The position numbers were made by a program, and so were the translations under genes. Below, piece by piece: positions 16,162-25,388 of a stretch of 38,237 bases of DNA. The notes under the pieces were generated by a model. That model did no database searches, was not told the DNA's origin, and saw only the letters and a program-made list of their open reading frames with translations. Each line of letters starts with the position of its first letter. Position 1 is the stretch's first letter. Source of the stretch: a virus; the IMG/VR virus record IMGVR_UViG_3300036819_000347, positions 1 through 38,237 of that record, one strand, 5' to 3'.

Positions 16162-17226
16162 ATGTCAGACAATTTCACGTTCGACCAAGGCTCAGACAAA
16201 ACCGGAGCAGCGAAAGATGTCGGCGGCGTTCTCTATCCTCAGACTATCGCTACCGAAAGTGATGGGAGCGATACCGGCCTTGCGGCCAAGCTCGGCGGCA
16301 TAACCGAGACAGCGCCCGCCTCAGACAACGCCTCGTCCGGCTTGAACGGGCGCTTGCAACGCATCGCGCAACGTCTCACAACGCTCATAGGCAGCACCAT
16401 CGCCGTCAGCGGGACATTTTGGCAGTCCGTCCAGCCTGTTTCTGGCACCTTCTGGCAGACGACGCAGCCTGTCTCAGCGGCCTCCTTGCCGCTACCGACC
16501 GGCGCGGCCCAAGAGACCGGCGGCAATCTCGCGACCATCGCAGGAGCTATTTCATCCTCGAAAATGGCGGTCAAAGCCGCGAGCGGAGACTTTGCCGATG
16601 GCGCGCTGGCCACTATCGGTGCCAAGGCCGACGCCAAGAGTACCGCGACCGACACGACCGCTATCTCGGCCATGTCGGTTTGGAAGCAGATAAGCGCTTC
16701 CGTTCAAGCCATCGCTACGTCGATCGCCGGCACGCTCACGGTCGCGACCCACGCCGTAACGCAATCGGGAACGTGGAATGTCACGGTGAACGCCGCCATC
16801 GCGGCCGGTACCAACATCATCGGCAAATTCGGCATCGACCAGACGACGCCCGGCACCACGAACGGCGTAACTCTGGTCCCTGCGACCTCTGGCGGACCAA
16901 CGGTCCAGCGCGTCAAAGCGGCTGCAAGCACCAACGCAACGAGTGTGAAAACTTCGGCAGGGCAAGTCTATGGCTGGGCGCTCTTCAACAACACCGCTTC
17001 CGCGAAGTTTTTCAAAATCTACAACAAGGCGTCATCGCCGACGGTCGGTACTGACACGCCTGCATTCACGATAATTATCCCTGCAAGCGGCGGCACGAAC
17101 GTCGCGTGGCCGCAGGGCGTTCCACTCGGCACGGGCATCGCCTTCGCGATTACTGGAGCCGTGGGCGATAGCGATACTACTTCGACCGCAGCAGACGACG
17201 TGCACGGAGTGCTTCTCTACAAGTGA
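16162..17226 (+). CDS. Virion structural protein with SGTFWQ repeats
   Basis: The 354-residue, Ala/Thr/Ser-rich protein contains short repeats (VSGTFWQSVQP, VSGTFWQTTQP, then VTQSGTWNVTV). Such repeats are typical of phage tail, fibre or capsid-decoration proteins. An AAASTNATSVKTSAGQVYGW-type beta domain follows, ending in a VHGVLLYK strand. The composition suggests an elongated, beta-structured appendage. Coupled start and stop with neighbours, T-ATG start. Confidence 0.7.
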   Translation: MSDNFTFDQGSDKTGAAKDVGGVLYPQTIATESDGSDTGLAAKLGGITETAPASDNASSGLNGRLQRIAQRLTTLIGSTIAVSGTFWQSVQPVSGTFWQTTQPVSAASLPLPTGAAQETGGNLATIAGAISSSKMAVKAASGDFADGALATIGAKADAKSTATDTTAISAMSVWKQISASVQAIATSIAGTLTVATHAVTQSGTWNVTVNAAIAAGTNIIGKFGIDQTTPGTTNGVTLVPATSGGPTVQRVKAAASTNATSVKTSAGQVYGWALFNNTASAKFFKIYNKASSPTVGTDTPAFTIIIPASGGTNVAWPQGVPLGTGIAFAITGAVGDSDTTSTAADDVHGVLLYK

Positions 17227-17227
17227 T

Positions 17228-17863
17228 ATGGCTGTTGCATTTGACAATGCATCCGGCGGTTCGTTCACCAACAGCCTCTCACATACCGTTATCGGATCAA
17301 CGAACACCTATACGGTCGCTGCCATCATCGGCGACCTCTCGGACACGCTCACCGGTATCACTGCTAACGGAAGCGCCATGACGTTCATCACCAAGAAACA
17401 ATATCCGAGTGATCGCTGGCTGTATCTCTACGGCATCACTGGATTGACAGGCACATTCAATATTGTTCCTTCGGGCAACACGTACAGCGATTTGTACGCT
17501 GTCTCATATACCGGCGTCTCACAAACCGGCCCCATCGACAGCACCAATACCGGTGCCACATCCTCGACGACGGTCTCTACCTCAACCACCGTCGTTGCGT
17601 TAAACTGCTGGCTTGTCGCCTTCGCTTATGGTGGCGGTAATATCACCGGTATGACAGGAGGCGCGTCCTTACGTGGAGTAGACTCCGGCGCCGACTCTGC
17701 GCGAATGGCCGACTCGAACGGTACTGTTCCAACAGGGGCCCAGAGCATCTCCTACAGTTTTTCAAACAGCAGTACACACGCATGGATGGTCACATCGCTC
17801 GTGCCATTCGTAGCAGCCGGCACGACCACCCATTCGCTCGGCACCCTCGGAGTCGGCTCCTGA
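17228..17863 (+). CDS. Beta-rich virion/appendage protein
   Basis: The 211-residue protein is Gly/Ser/Thr-rich with alternating hydrophobic residues, typical of a jelly-roll-like beta domain. It begins VAFDNASGGSF and has a core near SYTGVSQTGPIDS, a pattern common in phage decoration and tail proteins. It is coupled to the preceding gene (TGATATG) and has no SD sequence. A host-attachment or capsid-decoration role is inferred. Confidence 0.6.
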   Translation: MAVAFDNASGGSFTNSLSHTVIGSTNTYTVAAIIGDLSDTLTGITANGSAMTFITKKQYPSDRWLYLYGITGLTGTFNIVPSGNTYSDLYAVSYTGVSQTGPIDSTNTGATSSTTVSTSTTVVALNCWLVAFAYGGGNITGMTGGASLRGVDSGADSARMADSNGTVPTGAQSISYSFSNSSTHAWMVTSLVPFVAAGTTTHSLGTLGVGS

Positions 17864-17866
17864 TGT

Positions 17867-19327
17867 ATGCAAAAAATCTTCGAAATCGGCACGAAGGAGT
17901 TCATGACCGGCATCGCGCCGTCTTCTCAGCTCCAAACCGGAGGACTTTGGCACCACGCTACGGGCATCAGTGTCGCAAGCGACTTCACGGTCGGCAGTGA
18001 CGACATCGGCATCTTGCAGGCTGCGCCAACACCCGACGATATCACTGGTTCAGTCATCGCCGACGTGGTCATCGCGGGAGCGCTCGATGCAGGCGCGACC
18101 GATGGAGTCTATTACCTGTGGGATAAGAGCGGAATTCTGTACAGCATAGATTTAGTCGGCGATAATAATCCAGTTAAGATCACCGTAGGTTCAGCCGCGG
18201 GCGCGAGTGCCAACGGCCTTTTCATCATCAGCCACACGACAGGCGTGAAGAGGGTCTATTACTTCCGCGAAGGCGACTTCGGTTACTACGGCGACCTGAA
18301 CGGCACTCCCAGCTTCCATACCGCCCAATACTCCACCGGGGTCGTCAGCACTCCGCACCACCCTACTCACCGCCTCTTCGACCGCGTCTATTTCGGCAAC
18401 GGCCGCTACATCGGTCAGGTCCAGGATGATGGTTCAGGTGATATTGATTACGACTCACAAGCCCTCGACTTCGAGAACGATTACATCACTACCTGTTTGA
18501 GCGATGACGGCACGTATCTCGTCGCTGGCATCACACGAACCGCAGGAAGTACGGCAAGCCTGTACGGCTCATCGAAGGTCATCTTTTGGGACACCAGCAG
18601 TGACTCGTGGCAGCGCGAATGGGATCTCCCAGGCGAGACAATCCTCAGCGTACGCCGCGTCAACCAGACGATGCTCGCAATCACGGCGCGCGGCATTTAC
18701 ACCTTTACGTTCAACACGCCTCCGCAACCTCTCGACTATCCGCTTCCAAGCGCAGCCATCCCGCCCTACACCTTCCCCACCCACGGCGCGACGACCGTCC
18801 TCAACGAAGCGCTCCTGGTGGGTGGAACCGACCTCATCTCATCCTTCGGTAAGCTCATCCCCGCGATGCCCAACGCGTTCATGCAGCCGTTCTCTTCGTT
18901 CAATGGCAGTTCCATAATTCTCATTGATTCCGTGCGCCAGGGCAGACTCTTCGTGAGTACCGCCGATGGCAAACTCTACCGCGTCACATTCGGCGCGACA
19001 CCTCTCACAGGCGTTTCAGCCGAGACAATCTTTGTTGACCTAAAGGCATGGTGGCAGGTCCGCAAAGTCGTACTTGAATTCGACGGCGCCCTCACGACGA
19101 GCGATGAAATGAGCATTCAGGTCCAGACGGACCCTGAAGCATCGGCGCAAGACTGGGGCGACGCCACATTCACCGACAATGGCGCGATCCGAACAAAAGA
19201 CATTTTCAATTCGATTGATGCCCGCAAGCTCAAAGTCATCATCAACTTCGATGCCGGAGCCGTAAAGCTCCGCAGCTTTCAGGTCTGGGGCGACCCAATC
19301 GAAGCCCCAGCCAATCCGCGCGTATGA
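17867..19327 (+). CDS. Podovirus-like tail protein, beta-propeller type
   Basis: The 486-residue protein has repeated beta segments of the form GVYYLWDKSGILYSI, VKRVYYFREGDFGYYG, RLFDRVYFGNGRYIG, STADGKLYRVTF, consistent with a propeller fold. A C-terminal beta domain follows (FQVWGDPIE). Such proteins form tail hubs or closure complexes in short-tailed phages. It belongs to the run of coupled structural genes, and its TGA overlaps the next ATG (ATGAG). The assignment rests on fold-like repeats and position. Confidence 0.65.
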   Translation: MQKIFEIGTKEFMTGIAPSSQLQTGGLWHHATGISVASDFTVGSDDIGILQAAPTPDDITGSVIADVVIAGALDAGATDGVYYLWDKSGILYSIDLVGDNNPVKITVGSAAGASANGLFIISHTTGVKRVYYFREGDFGYYGDLNGTPSFHTAQYSTGVVSTPHHPTHRLFDRVYFGNGRYIGQVQDDGSGDIDYDSQALDFENDYITTCLSDDGTYLVAGITRTAGSTASLYGSSKVIFWDTSSDSWQREWDLPGETILSVRRVNQTMLAITARGIYTFTFNTPPQPLDYPLPSAAIPPYTFPTHGATTVLNEALLVGGTDLISSFGKLIPAMPNAFMQPFSSFNGSSIILIDSVRQGRLFVSTADGKLYRVTFGATPLTGVSAETIFVDLKAWWQVRKVVLEFDGALTTSDEMSIQVQTDPEASAQDWGDATFTDNGAIRTKDIFNSIDARKLKVIINFDAGAVKLRSFQVWGDPIEAPANPRV

Positions 19328-19707
19328 GTGATAAACCTAGTGTTACAATTGCCTATAGCGAACCGCAAATGCCGCAATTTCACGTTCGCTCGCTCGATGA
19401 CTTGCGCAACGGCCTCATGTGGCTTGGCGTAATCCCTCGCATCTATTCCGGCCAAGTACATTCGGGAGGCACGGCGGGTTCGCCGTTTCCGTCCGGCTGG
19501 TCTGTTTCTGGGTCGGGCGGCTCTTATACGGTCACGCACAACTTGGGTACGACTAATTACGTAGTGGTAGCGAACTCCGTCACTTCGGGAGGCAACGTTC
19601 TTATGATCGTGGATTCCAAGAACGCAGATGACTTTACGGTCTTAGCCAAGAATGCCGGGAATCCGGCCAACACAGATTGGAATTTTATACTTCATGTAAT
19701 CCCGTAA
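19324..19707 (+). CDS. Small tail/appendage protein
   Basis: The 127-residue protein has a helical N-terminus (LDDLRNGLMWLGVIP) and a beta domain with SYTVTHNLGTTNYVVVAN. That signature is common in phage receptor-binding or lectin-like domains (VTHNLG). The C-terminus reads DWNFILHVIP. It starts in the overlapping CGTATGAG context. A tail-tip role is inferred. Confidence 0.6.
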   Translation: MSDKPSVTIAYSEPQMPQFHVRSLDDLRNGLMWLGVIPRIYSGQVHSGGTAGSPFPSGWSVSGSGGSYTVTHNLGTTNYVVVANSVTSGGNVLMIVDSKNADDFTVLAKNAGNPANTDWNFILHVIP

Positions 19708-19710
19708 CGT

Positions 19711-21501
19711 ATGGCCGATGTAACACTCACTCCCCAAGCCCAATCCGGTCTCGACTATTTGAAGACTGCAAATCCGTCGCTCGCCTCGAATATTCTGTCA
19801 TCAGGCTTCAATGAAGCAGCGCCGGTAGATGCGCAAACACTCACCCAAGGCTCCCAATTTAATCTGCCCACCTACACGCCGCCCGTAACATCGAACAATA
19901 CCGCGCCGCCGCCAGGATGGGACGCTACTACTTACGCGAATTTCAAGAGCGCGAACCCTACCCTAGAGCCTGACGCATACGACACAGGCGTGATGCAGGG
20001 CACCATAACGCCTCAGGGCAGCCAACCAATCGACTTCGGTGTCACAAAAGATCAGAACGCCGTCGATTCAACCCAAAGCGAACTGAAGACGGCCGAGGAC
20101 CAGCAAGGTCAAAAAAGCGCCGTGCAATCGCAATTGGAAGACCAGCAGGGCGTCCCCGGCATCAACAGCACGCTCCAAGAGCTATATGCCAAGGATGCGA
20201 ACTACGCCGCCGACCTCTCCAATCTCAACTCAAACGAACTGCAAACGGACCTAACAAGCGAGGACCGTTTTGCGCCCACATCCGCCATTAGTGGCGAGCA
20301 AGCGCAGGCCGCGCGCCAGAAGGCATTCCTCGCCCAGAACGTCAACATTCAACGCGCTACGAACTCCGCTGCCATCACCGCCGCGCAGGGCAGGCTTTCG
20401 CTCGCCAACGACTACATTACGAAGGCACTCGACGCCCAATTCACACCCATCGCGAGCCAAATCGATTATTTGAAGACCGTCCTTACCCAAAACCAAAGCA
20501 ACCTGTCAGACGCGGAAAAAGAGCAGCTCCAATATCAGATTACGCAACAGCAAAACGCACTCGACCAGCAAAAATCTGACAAGACCGACATCTACAATGT
20601 CTTGCTCGCCGCCGCGCAGAACGGCGCGGACGCAAACACGCTCCGTACCATTCAAAGCGCCACCACTCCCGAAGACGCGATTGCCGCCGCCGGCAATTCT
20701 TTGAACACGCCAAAAACACAGGTGGTCAATGCCAACGGACGCGCTCTCCTTGTGAACACGCAAACCGGTCAGACCATCGCCGACCTCGGCACCAATGACG
20801 CTGCGCTCAGCCTTTCTTCATCGACCAATGGCGTTTCTGTCCAGCTTAACGACGGCAGCACCACGACCATCCCGTCAAACCTTGCTCCTTACTTCGCTCA
20901 GTCAACAAGCGGTGTTCCCTATGTTGACCTCTCCGCGCTCTCTGCTGGAGAAAAAGGAAAACTCGCGCCATTGGCCGCTCAGCAAGGCTACGGTGTCATC
21001 GTGAATGCGAACGAGGCGGTGGACCTGAAGAACATTCAAAATGCGATAAATAATCTCGACACGATGCAATCGACGTTCGCTTCCATCACGTCGCCGAACA
21101 CCGTCAGCCGCCTCTTCAATAACATCGGCCTCAATCCCGTCGCGACGGCTCTGCAAACTAGCCCTCAAAAAGTCGCGGCAGGAACCCTTAACGACGCTGC
21201 GCAAGACATTCTTAAATCCATCTCCGGCGTACAGGGCGCACGTTTCTCCGCAGCCATGATCGACCAAGTGAAGGAAAACTTGCCGACTATTTATGACACG
21301 ACGGCCACAGCGAACACGAAAATCAATACTGTTCGCTCTCTCATCGCCAACCGCGAGGACGCGCTCCTCAACCAGCCTTCTACGGTGAACTCCGGCACTG
21401 ACTTGCGCACACAAGTGACGAACGCCGGCTACAATTACGACGCGATGAAAGACGCCGGGTACACCGATGCGCAGATAAAAGCGGCCCTCGGCCAAAACTG
21501 A
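19711..21501 (+). CDS. Large internal/ejection-type virion protein
   Basis: The 596-residue protein has a disordered N-terminus rich in Pro, Thr and Gln, a long helical coiled-coil region (about 115-320, rich in Gln, Asn and Asp), then an alpha/beta part and a final helical region with a DYDAM-KDAGYTDAQIKAAL segment. Low-cysteine, Gln-rich helical proteins in this position of podovirus-like genomes are usually ejected with the DNA. No lysozyme or other enzymatic motif is seen. Confidence 0.6.
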   Translation: MADVTLTPQAQSGLDYLKTANPSLASNILSSGFNEAAPVDAQTLTQGSQFNLPTYTPPVTSNNTAPPPGWDATTYANFKSANPTLEPDAYDTGVMQGTITPQGSQPIDFGVTKDQNAVDSTQSELKTAEDQQGQKSAVQSQLEDQQGVPGINSTLQELYAKDANYAADLSNLNSNELQTDLTSEDRFAPTSAISGEQAQAARQKAFLAQNVNIQRATNSAAITAAQGRLSLANDYITKALDAQFTPIASQIDYLKTVLTQNQSNLSDAEKEQLQYQITQQQNALDQQKSDKTDIYNVLLAAAQNGADANTLRTIQSATTPEDAIAAAGNSLNTPKTQVVNANGRALLVNTQTGQTIADLGTNDAALSLSSSTNGVSVQLNDGSTTTIPSNLAPYFAQSTSGVPYVDLSALSAGEKGKLAPLAAQQGYGVIVNANEAVDLKNIQNAINNLDTMQSTFASITSPNTVSRLFNNIGLNPVATALQTSPQKVAAGTLNDAAQDILKSISGVQGARFSAAMIDQVKENLPTIYDTTATANTKINTVRSLIANREDALLNQPSTVNSGTDLRTQVTNAGYNYDAMKDAGYTDAQIKAALGQN

Positions 21502-21502
21502 T

Positions 21503-22831
21503 ATGGCTCAACTCGACCTCTCTCAATTCAAATTACCGGCCTCCCAAGCACCGACGACTAAGCCGTCAACGCCGGATTTATCCAGCTTCACGCTAGCCAA
21601 ACAGCCAGCCGTGCCGACCGAAGCAGATGTGCTTGGGCATATCTCCAACGTCGTCTCTTCGATTTTTCCAGGAAAGGAAATCGGAAATGCGCTCGGAGAT
21701 AACCTCTACGGTATCTGGCAGCTCATCCACGGGAACGTCCAAGGTTTTCAGGATGCCGCCAATGATGTGGGCAAAATAGGTCCGCTTGCTCTCGGAGGCG
21801 ATGCAGCAGCAACCATCGCCACTCCGGCATCGATGCTCATCGGTGGACCGGAAACTGCTGGTCTAAAAGCCGTGACAGCGCGTGTCGCCACCAATGCTGC
21901 CGAAGGTGCAGCGCTCGGAGGCGCAAACGCCGCAGCCAATAAACAGGATATCCCGACAGGAGCCCTGGAAGGAGCTGGTATCAACGCTGCTGGCAGCGGC
22001 ATCGGTGAAACGGTCAGCGCCCTGCTCAGCAAACTGCCGCTTCGGCTTGTTAGGAGCGCCCTGCCCAAGCTGAAGCCTGGCAATGAGACGACCGTGCTTC
22101 AAAACACGAAGCTTGGGAGTGTCTCGTCAATGCTCGACAACTCCAACAACGCGGTCAGCAATCTTGGCGAGAGCGTTCAGCAAATCCTCGCATCTCCAAA
22201 ATACACAACGCACCTTGGCGACGGAAACGCCGCCATTGAGAACACGCTCGGAGCATTCCCAAATTCTGAATATGACGCCCCTGAAATCGTTCACACCGTC
22301 AAAAGCCTTGTCCCGGAGCAATCAAAGCTCGTTTCGAAAATTCAGCAGGGCACCGCTACGCTGGCTGAGAAGAACACCGTGCGCCAAGCGCTCGACAGCG
22401 TCACCAAGAAGCGTTTCACCGACCACCCACAGCTCACTTCTCAAAAAGAGATTGGCGCAACATTCGCGGACAGTCTCCGCCGCGAAGTACAAAGCAACGC
22501 GCCTGAGACACAGCCCATCTTCAAAACGCTTTCCAAGGAAATCGACGTGCGCAACGCGCTCACGGCAGCAGACAAGAAGCTTCAGAGCAAAAGCGCATTG
22601 AGCCTTTATGACATCGTCGCCGCGCTTGGAGGATTGACCACGGCCGGCCCACTCGGCGCCGCCGGCACGGTCGCATTGGAGAAGGCCATCAGAAGTCCCG
22701 CGGCGAATATCGGAGCCGCCAAAGCGCTTAATGCCGCAGGTAAAAGCCTTCCTGCGATTAACGCGGTCGGCAAAGCTGCCGCTCCCGCAATCATCAAATC
22801 AGTCGTTACCGCTCCAGCTTCTGGGCAGTGA
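21503..22831 (+). CDS. Second internal/ejection-type virion protein
   Basis: The 442-residue protein has a Pro/Ser/Thr-rich start with a repeated D-L-S-x-F motif (LDLSQFKL, DLSSFTL). A glycine- and alanine-rich region with possible membrane-active helices follows (about 75-170), then a helical domain with SVTKKRFTDHP and a hydrophobic C-terminal part (LYDIVAALGGLTTAGPLGAAGTVAL). The composition fits a pore-forming ejection protein. It is directly coupled to the preceding gene (TGATATG). Confidence 0.6.
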   Translation: MAQLDLSQFKLPASQAPTTKPSTPDLSSFTLAKQPAVPTEADVLGHISNVVSSIFPGKEIGNALGDNLYGIWQLIHGNVQGFQDAANDVGKIGPLALGGDAAATIATPASMLIGGPETAGLKAVTARVATNAAEGAALGGANAAANKQDIPTGALEGAGINAAGSGIGETVSALLSKLPLRLVRSALPKLKPGNETTVLQNTKLGSVSSMLDNSNNAVSNLGESVQQILASPKYTTHLGDGNAAIENTLGAFPNSEYDAPEIVHTVKSLVPEQSKLVSKIQQGTATLAEKNTVRQALDSVTKKRFTDHPQLTSQKEIGATFADSLRREVQSNAPETQPIFKTLSKEIDVRNALTAADKKLQSKSALSLYDIVAALGGLTTAGPLGAAGTVALEKAIRSPAANIGAAKALNAAGKSLPAINAVGKAAAPAIIKSVVTAPASGQ

Positions 22832-22917
22832 ACCCGACCACAACCCCTATGACCACGCACAAAATAAATTGCAACATTCGGCAAGCCTACACCCGATTAA
22901 AAATCACGCAATGATGT

Positions 22918-23193
22918 ATGCCCACCGAAGAACAAACATACAGGCAAGGCATCACTGAAAAGCTTGAAGAGATATCCACGTCTCTCGAAGAACAACGCAA
23001 GGTCTCCTACTCCACCGCCAACTCGCTCGCTCGCATCGAAATCAAGACGGAAGGTATCGAGACCCAAGCGAAATACACCAACGGCAAGGTCCGTAAAATC
23101 ATTATTGTCCTTGTGCTTCTCGCTGGCGTTGTCATCGGTCAGGCCTTCGGCAATTGGCATGATATAATTTCCGTACTCGTCAGCGCCGTATGA
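22918..23193 (+). CDS. XhlA-like small membrane protein (lysis-associated)
   Basis: The 91-residue protein has an N-terminal coiled coil (about 5-50) ending in the NGKVRK motif and a single transmembrane helix (about 60-80) near the C-terminus. This is the layout of XhlA/holin-accessory proteins. It overlaps the M23 peptidase gene, so it is the first gene of the lysis cassette. T-ATG start, no SD sequence. Confidence 0.65.
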   Translation: MPTEEQTYRQGITEKLEEISTSLEEQRKVSYSTANSLARIEIKTEGIETQAKYTNGKVRKIIIVLVLLAGVVIGQAFGNWHDIISVLVSAV

Positions 23194-23831
23194 AGCCTTC
23201 ACTCGCGTATCCAGTAAGTCCCATATCGATAAACCAGGCATTCGGTCAAAATCTCGCCTACTACGAAACCAACTTCGGCCAGAAGGGCCACCCTGGCATC
23301 GACTTCAAGGCGTCGCACGGGCAACCGGTCTACGCGGCGCATGACGGAGCCGCTATCTACATCAAAGACGCGCACGGCGGCGAAGGCATTTGGAATTATG
23401 CCGACGGCTTCATCACTATCTACTGGCACCTCATCGGGGATACCGACGTGAGCTTCTTGCCGCCAATCCCTTTCGCCTCGAATGGCGTTCGGACCCGTGT
23501 GAAAAGAGGCGACCTCATCGGCTACGCGGACAACACGGGCGCACCATTTGAGTCGACAGGCGACCACCTTCACTTCGGGCTTTTGCTCACCGATGCAAAC
23601 GGCATCATTTTGAACCAAGACAACGGCACACAGGGCTGCATAGACCCTGAGCCGTACTTCGACGGCACGTTCGCCAATTCTGCGCAAAATGAGCCTACAG
23701 CGGCAGATGTCGGCCAAGACCTCACCCAGGTCGAGGCTGCGCTTGAAAACGCGCCTACGCCTGAAATACAAGCCCTAGCAGCGAAGGCATTGGCCCTCAT
23801 TAAGCAAATGGTCCCGTTTCTCTTTTCCTAG
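23190..23831 (+). CDS. M23-family metallopeptidase endolysin
   Basis: The 213-residue protein cuts peptide cross-links of peptidoglycan. It shows the LytM/M23 zinc motif HPGIDF (His34, Asp38), WHL (His80) and DHLHFG (His126, His128). The catalytic domain covers residues 1-160, followed by an acidic linker and a C-terminal amphipathic/hydrophobic helix (LAAKALALIKQMVPFLFS) that may bind membrane. There is no signal peptide, so release probably depends on a holin. An internal TGATATAAT lies just upstream at about 23160. Confidence 0.85.
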   Translation: MKPSLAYPVSPISINQAFGQNLAYYETNFGQKGHPGIDFKASHGQPVYAAHDGAAIYIKDAHGGEGIWNYADGFITIYWHLIGDTDVSFLPPIPFASNGVRTRVKRGDLIGYADNTGAPFESTGDHLHFGLLLTDANGIILNQDNGTQGCIDPEPYFDGTFANSAQNEPTAADVGQDLTQVEAALENAPTPEIQALAAKALALIKQMVPFLFS

Positions 23832-23862
23832 CGGTCGATTTTATCAATCACCGAAAATTCCC

Positions 23863-24021
23863 ATGACGAACATCTTCAATAGCCCCATCGTGCACGGCCT
23901 CGTGGCCGCAGGCCTATTCGCCCTTGGATGGTTCCTGACTTCCGGCAACCCGATTCTCACACTTACGATCGGCGCAGTGCTCAAAATGCTCTATTCGTGG
24001 CTGGCTAATTACGCCGATTAG
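23863..24021 (+). CDS. Holin candidate, 52 residues
   Basis: The protein has two hydrophobic segments (VHGLVAAGLFALGWFL and LTLTIGAVLKMLYSWL) separated by a short TSGNP turn, with few charges. Size, topology and position after the endolysin fit a class II holin. It starts at ATG 23863 without an SD sequence. The call rests on topology and position. Confidence 0.55.
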   Translation: MTNIFNSPIVHGLVAAGLFALGWFLTSGNPILTLTIGAVLKMLYSWLANYAD

Positions 24022-24041
24022 AACGCGGTCGCGTTAATGCA

Positions 24042-24064
24042 AGGAGCCCCGAAAAGGGGCTCCT
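24042..24064. terminator. Hairpin between late operon and converging minus-strand gene
   Basis: A perfect 9-bp stem (AGGAGCCCC / GGGGCTCCT) closes a GAAAA loop. It separates the lysis cassette from the converging secreted-protein gene. No long U-run, but position and stability fit a bidirectional terminator. Confidence 0.65.
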
Positions 24065-24081
24065 CTATGTAGTTTGGCTCC

Positions 24082-24555
24082 TCAGAATCTACTGCTCGCC
24101 TCAAGCCTAATCACCATCGACAGCATTGAGCTACCCCGCGACACCTTACACGTACCAATTTTATTACCTATAAGCACTTCTCCTGTCCCGGTCTGCATGA
24201 GCTTCTGAGACGTCAAACATTGGTGCATCTTCTGATTATCAAAACCGAATTTCTCGAAGAAAGTAGTCACCATACCAACGAGGCGCTGTGTTTCAACTCC
24301 GTTTGTTGGCTCGGAAGTTAAATACGCCTGTATCCCGCCATCTCTAATATTCAAAATCAGCGTATGAACCATATTGTCGCCGGCCGTACGAGTGCTGTCG
24401 TACTTGCAATACGGCATATTCGGCGCTTCCCACTGGCACTCCGCGGAGGCTGGCAATGAAGCGCGCATCGCTTGCGCAATTGCAGGCCCGTCCTGTCCGA
24501 AAACGTTTCCCGTTCCGAGGAAAGTAAGCAAACACCCAATGAATAGATTTTTCAC
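24082..24555 (-). CDS. Secreted protein of unknown function
   Basis: From GTG 24555, preceded by GGGGGA, the protein is 157 residues with a clear signal peptide (VKNLFIGCLLTFLGTGNVFG, cleavage near GQ-D). The mature part has four cysteines (ECQWE, MPYCKY, MHQCL, GTCKV), so two disulfides are likely, and ends in a beta strand. I do not recognise the family. It lies opposite to the late genes and has its own ribosome binding site, like a lysogenic cargo gene acting in the periplasm. Confidence 0.68.
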   Translation of the reverse strand: MKNLFIGCLLTFLGTGNVFGQDGPAIAQAMRASLPASAECQWEAPNMPYCKYDSTRTAGDNMVHTLILNIRDGGIQAYLTSEPTNGVETQRLVGMVTTFFEKFGFDNQKMHQCLTSQKLMQTGTGEVLIGNKIGTCKVSRGSSMLSMVIRLEASSRF

Positions 24556-24747
24556 AACTATCCCCCAAATGCCGACTCTACCCCTGGTCCTCAAGACCGG
24601 GGCTACAATGATCCCTATGAACCACACAGCTTGCAAGGCCTAAGGCAAAGTCCCTGTAGCCAGTCCTCATCCCTGCTCCCTTGCAACGACACTGACCAGA
24701 CGGCAGGGGTGACAGTCGTCGTCATTTCCCCCTGCTTTCGCATCAAT

Positions 24748-24774
24748 GCCTTTGCAAAAGGCTTTTTATTTTTG
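24748..24774 (+). terminator. Strong intrinsic terminator
   Basis: A 6-bp stem (GCCTTT / AAAGGC) with a 3-nt loop is followed by TTTTTATTTTT. Confidence 0.75.
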
Positions 24775-24855
24775 GCGGTCTTATTTTCGGCGGCGAATGC
24801 CGCTTCGACGTTTTTACTCGATCCGTCGGCGCCGTGTGGAATGTACGAAATCACA

Positions 24856-24890
24856 AAGGCCCCGCGCTATTACGCGCGAGGCCTTTTGTG
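24856..24890. terminator. Bidirectional hairpin terminator
   Basis: AAAGGCC and GGCCTTT flank an inner GC-rich stem (CGCG type). A-rich and T-rich ends on the two sides allow termination in both directions. Confidence 0.65.
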
Positions 24891-25022
24891 AATGGACGCC
24901 TTTGAGGGCGCGAGAAATGCGGGTCGAACCGTGTTTCTCAAGTCGAATTGTACACTCAATTCGTCCATCCCCAAAGCTTACCATTGTGGACATTCATCAG
25001 TTCCACATGGAGGTGGGGATAA

Positions 25023-25211
25023 TCACTTCCTGATGTTTACCTTGTCAGAGCCCGAGTGGCCCTTGATGATATTCAGCGCTTCGGTTTCTGTGTTTGCGGT
25101 GCCCACTTCCTCGGTAGCCAGTCCGTTCTCGTTCGTGACCGTCTTGTGCCCGAAGCCGTCCCGGATTTTGTACACGTTCTTGCCGCTATCGACCTTTTTT
25201 GAGCTACCCAT
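25023..25211 (-). CDS. Small conserved protein of unknown function
   Basis: The 62-residue, lysine- and glycine-rich protein (KVDSGKNVYKIRDGFGHKTVT ... ALNIIKG) is likely a small beta-alpha fold. The start at ATG 25211 is certain, because GGAGGAAAAG lies directly before it; the upstream ATG at 25223 would place that site inside the gene. It is one of the minus-strand cargo genes. Function unknown. Confidence 0.65.
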   Translation of the reverse strand: MGSSKKVDSGKNVYKIRDGFGHKTVTNENGLATEEVGTANTETEALNIIKGHSGSDKVNIRK

Positions 25212-25388
25212 CTTTTCCTCCATTCAGATGAATTAAGGAGAACTTGGCCGCCCAATGGAAGGTTCGTTCACATTTCGGATACCTGCACACTTCACTGCAA
25301 ACGAACGCTCACACGTACAATCACTATGTTTGCAGGCACCAATTACAAATTCCATTCCGAAACACCGTACAAATAAGCCATTTCCGCC

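Larger units (their letters stand above)
24556..25022. other. Noncoding stretch with two terminators and small hairpins
   Basis: No convincing gene. A plus-strand terminator sits at 24748-24774 (GCCTTT-gca-AAAGGC, then TTTTTATTTTT). A second, bidirectional hairpin lies at about 24856-24890 (AAAGGCC ... GGCCTTT). A 7-bp hairpin CGAATTG-tacact-CAATTCG lies at 24944-24963. Short open frames here run through the hairpins and lack good starts. Confidence 0.55.

Noticed and set aside
24615-24854. Minus-strand open frame of 79 codons
   Set aside because: Its GTG start follows directly on a terminator hairpin and the frame crosses another one. A weak internal start behind CAGGGGGAA remains possible but unsupported.
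24631-24891. Plus-strand open frame with a signal-peptide-like stretch
   Set aside because: It starts at a TTG without a ribosome binding site and runs through two transcription terminators; the hydrophobic stretch is a by-product of the hairpins.
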